64,000 nucleotides of DNA from Marisa cornuarietis (lineage: Eukaryota > Mollusca > Gastropoda > Architaenioglossa > Ampullariidae), in assembly GCA_004794655.1 (NCBI GenBank), contig SMMW01000634.1, forward strand, positions 3,258,501 through 3,322,500, given 5' to 3'. The number at the start of each line of letters is the position of its first letter. The first letter of the stretch is position 1. Under the pieces are notes generated by a model. It saw only the letters and a list, made by a program, of their open reading frames with translations. It made no database searches and was not told where the DNA came from. Shown here piece after piece: positions 53,201-63,200 of this stretch. Made by a program: the position numbers and the translations under genes.

Positions 53201-54467
53201 AGCCGCCATCAGTGGGGGGTGGGGACTGTCACTCTGGGCAGCTGCTGCTCCCAGTTGAGCCGACAATGCCTTTTCAAATGGCAGATGACTGCCCGGCTCG
53301 CGGGCGGGCGGGTAAGCGGTGATTGGCCCGCTGGCTGCTCTCCACATCAACTATATAAAGCGCGCGCGGGGAGAGAGAGAGAGAGGACGCGGTAAATTGA
53401 ATTCCATCGAAATTGTCCGCCCATTTCGGCGAGTCTGATCCGTTTAAGAAAGCCCACTGTTGGAGAAATCGTTTCTCAATTCGCACCACCGTTTCGTGAC
53501 AGAGTTTGGAGAGGCCTCTTGACACAATCGCCATGCTGCTGCTTTTATTCCTTTTGCTGCCGACGACGCAAAGCTGCGACATTGAAAAATCATTCTCGTA
53601 CAATGCCACCTACGGTAAAGAAAAAAAATATCATAAAGTCGCTCGCGCTTTATCGCCACTTTTTTTCAGTGTCATTAACGTTGATACCATTGCGATGTAA
53701 TTTAATTTGAGACTGAAAATTGTCGTGTGTCCTCTATAATGTTGTTTGTTGTTTTTTTCCACCGAGGATGTGATTGATTTATTATTATTTATCCTCACCT
53801 TTTGCAGCGTCACTGATGTTGATACAATTGTGAAGTAATGCAATTTGAAACTGAAAATCGTCGTTTCTCCTCTAATTATTTTGCGTTTCTCTTTTTTTGT
53901 TTTCATCACGAACGTGATTGGCTGTTACTTCTATTGATATCACTTATCATTTATTTCATTTTTAGTTCCCTCTGTATTAACTACTTTATCGTTAGGAGCA
54001 TCTCACATTAACATACCCTAGGCTTTACTTGGATATTCCACGTGTAATTCAGGGTTTTCTTGCCTTGCAGAGGAAGATTATTGCAGGTCACCACAGTGCG
54101 TGCAGGCAGCCAGCTCCATCATGGAGGCCATGAACCCGAGCAAGGATCCTTGCGAAGATTTCTATGAGTATGCCTGCGGAGGATGGGTCCGAAATAACCC
54201 GATACCCAAAGGTTACAACAAGTGGGACAGGGTGCAGGAACTGTCCGGCCAGAACTTATATGTTCTAAAAACTCTTATAGGTAAACAAAGGATAAATTTA
54301 AACTAAAAGAATAAATAGAAACACGCAGACTGATGGATAAGCACGAGAAGATGTCTCGCTGTATCAAACTTAAATGCATAAAAAGTACTCTCTGTGTGTG
54401 TGTATATATATATGTGTGTGTGTCTTATACACAGAGACACGCAGGCACACGCATGTATTATCAACAT

Positions 54468-54566
<99 letters not shown>

Positions 54567-57448
54567 TTGTGTCATCGGAAATATTTATCTGGTGAACGTT
54601 TTTGAAAATTTTGTCGGATTTCGTCGAAATGTTGAACTTTCAAATATCACTTTTTTATCCTGTTTTCAGTCATCCGCATAGCTTTTGTCTAGAAACCGGT
54701 CGTCGTTGGTGCTTAGTGCTTAAAACAAATCCTTTTGAAATATCATCGTGATCACTGTACTCATCATCACCCTTCATTCTGTTTTCTTCTTCTTCTTTTT
54801 TTATTAGAATCGATCTTGAGGTCGTCGGCTACAAGATTATTCATTCATTTCAATCCTTACACCTACTATGTAACAGTCATATCTATCTGATGGCTGTAGT
54901 AATTTTCCCCCATCGTTTCCAGAAAGCCTTCTCCTCGCCCCCACTAGTTTGTTTGGTGTTCAGTATTATTTTATATTCTTCCGTGCCCTTTGTAGCGTGC
55001 CTATGGCGCGAATGATATAAGGGACCCAAGATCGAAACGATCGGGAAAATGTGTGGATGCATGTTAGCAGGTGACTGGCCAACGAACTGTGTATGTTTTG
55101 TGGTTGGCCATGTTCAAAAAACACAGAGTACACTCCATACTGAACCACCATACGTAAGTGATCGTCTAAGAAAAGTCATCTTCGGTCCATAGAGTCTGAG
55201 AAATCCCAGAAGGGGGAGGCAGAGATGAAGGTGCGGAGGTTCTATCGAAGCTGCATGGCTGATGGCGCGAACTCGCAGGAGGCGAACCTGGCAAGTCTGC
55301 GGGCCCTCGCTCGTGAGGCAGATGATTGGTCCATCTCGCGGGACGTGAACGCCAGCACATGGTTCTTTAACACGGCCTTGGAAAAGATCCACAGGCTGGG
55401 CGCCTGGCCGTTCTTCCGGGTCACGGTTGATGTTGACGAAAGAAACCCGACGTCCCGGTATATTTTGAAGGTGAGGGCACCCAGGATGCTCTGTGCGTGC
55501 GTGCGTTTGTTAGTGAGTGGATGAGTGTGCATGCTTGCGAGTATAAGTGTGTGCAAGTGCAAACTAGTCCAAGTTATTTCATTTGTGAACACTTTCTTGT
55601 TTTCTGAAAAGGTCCTTACCTTTAAATGAGTGAATGTTTTCCAGAGTGTCAAAATATGTCAAAGTAATGTTATGTTATAATAAGGATATCTACAGTAAAG
55701 GTTTGAATACATAAACGTGTATTTACATATATTCAACATTATGCCACTGTGTGTCCCGATTTGAAACATTAAAACATTTAAAACATGTTCAGGCATTTAG
55801 AATAGTGTTCCCGTTTGGTAACAGAGATGTGTGCAGGTATTCAGAGTGAATGTGATGAGGTACGAATGAGTGGATAGAATTAGGAGGCCTGACAAGTAAG
55901 ATCTACCGTTCCCCCCACCCTTCGCATTTACAGCTGCGCGCCGTTGGTTTCAGGTGGACATCGGAGACACGGTGTTGCCGCATGACGTGTACCCGCCGTC
56001 ACCACCCACACCATCGTCTGCGCCACACAAACCTTTTCATTCGCAGTCAGACGGCAACATCAACCAGGACGACAAGCAGTTTGACCAATCGTCTGCCAAC
56101 CAGCCCTTAGACGCAACATCTTTCACCGCTACCACCACCACGACCACGACCTCCACCACCAGCAGTGATAGCTCTACCAGTTCCAGCTCTTCAGTGGTGA
56201 GTGGTTGACCTTTCCAGTGTCTTTGTCCACTCGTGGGCTGCGCTGACGAGAGAAACTATCGCGGCCTCTTGTCCGACATTGATCTTATCAGTGTTACTAT
56301 TGTCCGACATTGATCCAATAATGTTACTGCTGTCGAAAATGGTATTGAGTTATTACACGAACACCTTTAAATAAATGTCGAGAAGGAGAATCAAAAACCA
56401 GTTCGCAAACAAATCCTCATTAGCGAGGTCATCGCTCCAATACGCTCGTAGAGAAGACTTCGGAATGTCAGGTTGGAGAAGTAAATGGATTATTTTTGTT
56501 TTGCAGGTCAGGCACCTCTTTCTGGACGAGACCGTTCACATTCTTCAGGCCATGGGCTTCAGCAGCAGCGCCGCCTACAGTCGGGCAGAGCAGCTGCTCG
56601 AGCTGGAGAAGAGAATCGCCGCTGTGAGTAACCGCCCCTTACGTTCTTCTCCCATACATGTCCTCGCCTAATACACTATGATGCGTAACTGACAAACTTT
56701 TGTTTAATACGAGATTTGTTTTTTGCTTTGTTTTGTTTGTAATTTTTTTTTCCGTTTTTTTTTTGTTTTTGTTTTTGTTTTTTATTTTTTTGCAAGAGAC
56801 GTAAGCGTCTTCACGTTCATCTGTATTGGTGCTGGCGTCATGCAACATTCTTGTCGTTGAAAATGCGTAGCCCTGCAGCCACAGAATCTTTATTCCTATA
56901 GTATTTGTAATTCTCTGAGTTCTTCTTAAATTATTTACAAGGCGTCTTGCTTTTTAATTATAATCGGGCATGCAGCTGAAGAGGACTTTTTCTGAAATAC
57001 ACTCTCTCAAAGGTATCTCAGATGTGTTTTAAATGTGTCAGTCATGTTCAAGGCATTTCTCACCGTCTCTCAAAAATACCTTTCTAACATATTTGTCAAG
57101 CTTCTCTGTCAAACGTGTTTCTCGAACATGTCTCTCAAACAAATCAGCCATCAAACGTGTTACTCAAGCATGTTTTTGAAACATGTTTTTCAACGTGTCA
57201 TCCTTTGCGCAGGCGGCGGAAGGACGGGCTGAGAACTACGATCGACGACGCCTGTTCAACCCGGTCCCCATCAGCAAAATGGACAGACTGTATGGCTTGG
57301 TCTGTAGTACTTCCACTTTTTCGTCCTTCATCTGTCGTTGACACGCTTTTGATCCGTTTTCGATCTATTTGTTATCTGCTCTTTTCCTGCCTTCGATTTG
57401 TCTTTGATCTGTCGATAGTCTGCCTTCGATCTGTCTGGTCTCTCTTTG

Positions 57449-57487
<39 letters not shown>

Positions 57488-58260
57488 GGCGCGCGCGTGC
57501 GCGTGCATGATATTGCTACACTGCTTTTTTAAAAACTTATTTTCAAAAAAATTGTAGCGCACATCTGTTGTAAAACGCGGTGTTGAATGCGAACGCATGC
57601 ATGTTCACACACTGAACGCCGCCGTGCATTTTTATGCGCGTGCGTGCATGAATAAATGTATACTTGTGCGATTGTTTTTGTGTGCATCTTTGGGTGTAAG
57701 TGAGTATGAGTTTGTGTTTGATTACGATATGGAATTGCGGTAAAACTTTGCCTTAAATTTTAGACTAGATTAAATAATGGGAAATAGGAATTGTTAAAAT
57801 TTTTATTTGAAGACTGAAGACCGATTTGATTGCTGCGCATGCTGTCTGAGAGATGCACCGCATGCAGTCTATTATAAGTAGGAAATGAACTGTGTATAAC
57901 TTAGAGATGTGACTTAGAGATTTGACTTAGAGGTGTGACTTAGAGATGTGACTTAATTAGAGATGTGACTTAGAGGTGTGATACAGTTCCTGGCCTTTGA
58001 CACGCTGGGGGCGATTTGAGCCAATCGTTTTTCTCGCACTTGACATACACAGACATCAGGAATTAACTTGTGAATGTTCTGTCATCCACAGTTACCCTGG
58101 GTACAGTACTTTATGACTCTAGGATTTGATGTGACAAGCGATGACGAGGTCGTTATACTACACCCGGGTTACTTGGCCAACATCACCGCTCTTATTGTTG
58201 ACGCCAATAACAGGACGGAAGATCAGAGGTGAGAGATGTCATGTAACAGAGAGAAATACC

Positions 58261-58334
<74 letters not shown>

Positions 58335-59938
58335 GCGCACGAAAGTGTCTAACTGTAAATGTCTGTGTTGGGTGAACAGATTAAAATGTCTTAGTGCCAT
58401 CAGCATGATGATGCCTTCGAAGTGATGACCAGAAGACGGCTGTCAGACTGTCGAGGTTCACTGCTGCATATCGATGTTCAAATGGTACATATAGAATTTT
58501 CGCTGGGACCAGTAGATGTATCATGTATATGTCAGAGGTGATTTTGTTTTCAGTCTTCTAAGGGACTACATGATCTTGGTGTTGGTGCGATCCTTCAAAC
58601 CGTACTTTGATCTCAGCCTCTTCCGCCTGGAGGATTCAGGTGGGTCAGCCTCTACACATCCGTCTCGATCCCTCTCTCCTCTATTTCACCGTTTGTTAGT
58701 GTTTTTGTCGTCGCTCTTCTTAGTCTCGCCAAAAGGATGAATACTTTTATCTATCGCTGTATTTGTCTTTGGTCCCCGAAACGCTGCTGTCAGAATTTCG
58801 CACGAACAGTCAACGATGCATTCGCTTTTTTTTCTTTAGTCGGAAACATACGAGCATTATAGAACACACAAAACGCATAAAATTATCGCAAAATAGGACA
58901 AAATGTTCTGGATTCTGCTATTTTCCTCTCTCGCACTGTTTTTGTTTTTGCCCTTCATATTTAAATATATATATTATATCTTCTCACTTTCTCTCTTTGT
59001 CTCACAATGTCGCTCTTAAATTTGACCTTTCTCTCTCTCTCTCTCGTCCATGTCTTTTTAATTTCTTTCTCTCCCCGATTGATTTCCAGTGCCCTTGAGA
59101 TTACTTGGATTTTTTTAAGCCTTAGGAAGCAGAGTCAGGCGGAACGAACAGCAATTTTTGTTTCATTAAAAAGCAACACCATTAGTTGATTATATTTTTG
59201 AAGACTTTTGCAAGTCAATGGGTTCCCTAGAGCTTTCTCCTTTTTCTCCCGGGAGGTGGGGGGTGGGTTTATAGTTTCCTCGTACAGGAAACTGTTTTTC
59301 AATGCGTTTCCTAACAAGCACTTTATATGAAGTGCATTTTGTGTCAGCTGAAATATCATAAACAATATAGCGAAAAAAGGACTAAACTTGCTTTACGAGC
59401 ACTCATCCTTGGAATTTGTTATGAAGCAGTGGAAGCAGGCATTTCATACATTTCTCTTCTGCATTCCGCCACCTCTTGCACTTTTAGTATACTGGCTTTT
59501 CGAACAATTGCACACTGATGCTGAAAGTAAGTTTAAAATGATGGAGCTGTCAGCTTCTGAATTTACTTCCGTTGACGTGTTCAAACATTCTTCCTCTCTC
59601 ATCCGAAACCTACTTCGTCCAATAATATTTCTGTTCAACTCCTGCCTCAGATGTTGAGAGGTTCTTCAACTTTTTTTCTGTTTTTCTTCCGCTGCAGACG
59701 AGGACGCGATGCAAGAACAGTGGAAACGGTGTGCGTTTTACACAAACAGAGCTCTAGGCTTTGCTACCGGCGCTATTTTTGTCAGAGAGACTGGTCAGGA
59801 AGGGAGTGTGACTAACGTGAGTGTTTTTGGTTTTTTAAAATTACCTTTTTGTGATTATTCTTGCACAGGAAGACAACAGAACTTCAAATCGCTGTCGTGC
59901 GGTGATGTCCCTTGAGCTGAAAGCATTCTAGGCACGCC

Positions 59939-59978
<40 letters not shown>

Positions 59979-60165
59979 CATTCATTACATTCTTGTCCCT
60001 TTATAGATTCAGTGTGTTGGTTATTTTGATACTGGAAAACAATTTACCTACGTTGATATGCAGTAAGCAAAGGCTGTTTAAAGGCTGTTGTATGAGAATG
60101 GAGAGGATCGCAAACAAAACAAAAAAAACCCAGTGCCATATAACCCCCACTACCCCTCCTTTTAT

Positions 60166-60204
<39 letters not shown>

Positions 60205-63200
60205 CACACACGCACACACACACGCACACGCACACAAGGTAATGTGTCCATGGCCGACCCACCGACTTGATGTTGCATCTGCAGGCATTAGCTGATGAAA
60301 CCGTAAATGAACCTCCTAGCTGTAATGACAGATGATGTTGGAGACTTTTTTGGGGGAAGAGTGGGGAAAGAGGGGAGACAAGAAACGTTTTCTGAAAATA
60401 AATATTTTTCACGCGGCAGTCACCACTTGTGTAGATGGGACCAACAAAAGAGTGGTGTAATATTTTTACAGGCGGCAGCACAATGTGTGTAAATGAAACC
60501 AGACATGAGAATAAATGATGAAAGTTTAACCGAATACAGAAATCAAAATTTGTTGGTGGTCTTCGAGTTCAAAAGATCAGTCAACAAAGCTAGTTCCTGA
60601 AAGAGAGAAAAACATCGTTGTTAAAATATATATAACCATTCGCACTGTATTGATTTCCTTATCTTTGGAAATTTTACTTATAACACATGTTCATATTCAT
60701 ACTACTTGATTTTGGTCGAAAGAAGAATTAAGAAAAGGAAGAAGGACGGAAGTGCTTATCTATTAAATATATATGCTACTTTCATCTTTGCAAAATATTG
60801 TACACACTATTTGTCTGTGCGATCATCTAAACTTATGCTTTGTCTAAATTTTTTCGTTTTAAATACAATTTAATGTGTAGTAAATTACAGGTGAATAGTT
60901 TTGTGACATGTGTGCTATTTATTTCTGTGCATCTATTGCATTTTTCGTTCCTGTATGTTGCCAGGTTCAGAAACTGATCTCTTACGTCCGGGAGGCCTTT
61001 AAGGAGTATGTACTGAGAACACTGTGGATCGACGGGACTACGCGAATTAAAGCCGCCCAGAAGGTCTGTGACAATGTTACTTGTTGTAAGTAAAGGTCTA
61101 CAAGAGTTTGAGACTTTCCTTCTAAAGATTAGGTTACACTCAGTACTCTTCTCCCTTTATAACTATTACCTCCCCTTTGTTCTTGGCATACAAATCCTAT
61201 AACAAATCACCCGGTAAAAAGAGGTTTCAAAAGATATTTCCAGATTCTTCGCTGATTAAACAGCATTCTATAGAAATAGTCTCACTTTAAACAAAGCTTG
61301 CATTTTGTTGACGGTGTATTTTCAGGTAGACAGCATCATTAATAAAATCAGCTACCCGTCCTACATACTCAACAGCACCTTTTTGGACACCTACTATAAA
61401 GAGGTATGGCATGTCATGTAAACAGCGTATACACGAAGTAGAGTGAAGATTATTATCACATGGTACGCACTTCCGACACCTTCGGATCCTTCGTTAGTCT
61501 CCTTTTGAAACGTTTGTAAGACAAAGAGCATTTAAATGCCGGGTATTAACAGCAGCGAGTCTTGTCGCTTTAAATGTGACGGAATGCAACCGATTGTCGC
61601 AGAATCTACCCCTGGAATTCTGTAAAGCAGGTTTCCAGAATAAAAATGATTATGAACATTTTCTTAGGTGCCTTCGTGAAAAGTTTGACACCGCTCCAGA
61701 AAGAAATTAGTATCAAAATGTTCTCCCTTTCAGTTTGCGGTACACGAATCTGCAACGTGGTTCAACAGTCTCATCTCTTGGCGCAAATTCGACCTGACCC
61801 GCATGAACTCTGATCTCAAGTCTGTCCCTGACAGAAAGCAAAGGTAAGACTTCAGTACAGTAAGGTTGTTACGGTTATGATATATGATGTGGGTATGATA
61901 GTGCCGTTTGTGTGTTGAGGTAGTAGTCCTTGCGATCCACAGGAGATTAGAACTTTCTTTACAGGGGAAACACGGAAAGGAACCACGGGGCTGTAGTTAT
62001 GAACCGAGGGTAAGGGTCAATTTATCTCGCAGGTGTCTATAGACCCGAGTGGCAGCACGTGGTGATAGACAGACACTGTAGATTTCTATGTCTTGCGTCC
62101 AGTCCCCATTACAATGACTAAGGTCTCACCCCTAATGTCCCGAGATAAAGCAACATTGAAGACCCAAGTTTACTTTCGGTTCTTAAAAGTTGATGAGAAA
62201 TATTGTTAACACTTGACGTCGCTATGGGTGTGAACACTTGAGCTGTCCTTTGAGCATCAAACCATCTAAAAGAAATCTTTGGAGCGAATTAAACTTAACT
62301 GATGTGACCATGATTAGTATTAAAGAACTGAAGGCAGTTGAGGTCCTCTCAATATCATCACTGTAGGCGGGTTCCGGGAGGTCGACTCTAGGGGGAAGGG
62401 GAGTGTTCGTGGGTATATTTACAATGATCCAGTCTCTTTTAATTCTCCCTCGCTTTCTTCTTGGTGATCTTTTGAAAACTTTTCTTAGAGCAAAATGTAA
62501 TCAACTAAGATAAAAATGCGAATGAAACCGATGACAGCGATAACTTAAGTGTTTTCGTGTCACATATTAATATTTGTTTCTCTCTTTTTTTTGGTGGGGG
62601 GAGGGTATACCAAATATATCCTTTGAGGAGACAATATTCCAATTTCATTTAAAGGTGCCAACAGCATTATCTCTGAGCTAGACCCCACGACAGTGTTTCC
62701 CAAAGCGAAATCTCAGCTTTTCCTTCCTTCATTATGTGCAGCTGGATTCGCCCACCTGTCACGGTTAATGCATTCTATTCGCCGGTGAGAAATGATGTCA
62801 TTTTCCCTATCGCCATGTTTCATCTTCCCTACTACATTCCAGATGGCCCCAGGTAAGTAATTACCTGTGTGATCTGGTTTAATATAAAACACAAACACAA
62901 GATTATCTCACGCCAACCCCCTCCTCCTTCTACCCGCCTTCCGCTCTCTTAGTGGTCCTGAATGAAACTCGCCAATTTTGTTTTTTTCTGCAGTGCTGTC
63001 AACTTTGGTGCCATGGGATCTGTTATTGGCCATGAGATCACACATGCGTTGGATTTTCAAGGTATGATTCTTCCTCCCTCTCACTATCTTTCTCTAGTTA
63101 GAAAAAGAGAAAACATACAGATGTTCAAACACACGAATAAACAATATTAACTCTGCACACTTTCAAACATACAAACGCTGCCTATGAAGTAAGGTAAGAA

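Larger units (their letters stand above)
51155..54070 (+). other. Intron 3 of the M13 gene (membrane isoform), containing the internal promoter
   Basis: Besides the internal promoter and signal-peptide exon it holds a GTC/ATC triplet repeat at about 51298-51334, a truncated MITE copy (52264-52500), a weak repeat of CACTTGTCAGTCA-like units at about 52610-52735 and a 138-base tandem duplication (53660-53935). Confidence 0.6.

Noticed and set aside
53145..53258. Small frame MEIVFVCKKTWRLTYLLLTA just upstream of the internal TATA box, as another signal-peptide exon
   Set aside because: It ends in a stop after 37 codons, has no donor in a fitting phase and lies upstream of the promoter elements.
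61064..61092. Extension of exon 12 to the strong GTAAGT donor at 61087
   Set aside because: It would shift the frame and meet a stop in exon 13, and it breaks the fixed family spacing between the Trp motif and the YP motif.
38905..62040. GGGGCCGTAATCATGAA at about 38907 and GGGGCTGTAGTTATGAA at about 61986 as ends of one element family
   Set aside because: Only the first 30 or so bases resemble each other, and neither has a convincing inverted right end.
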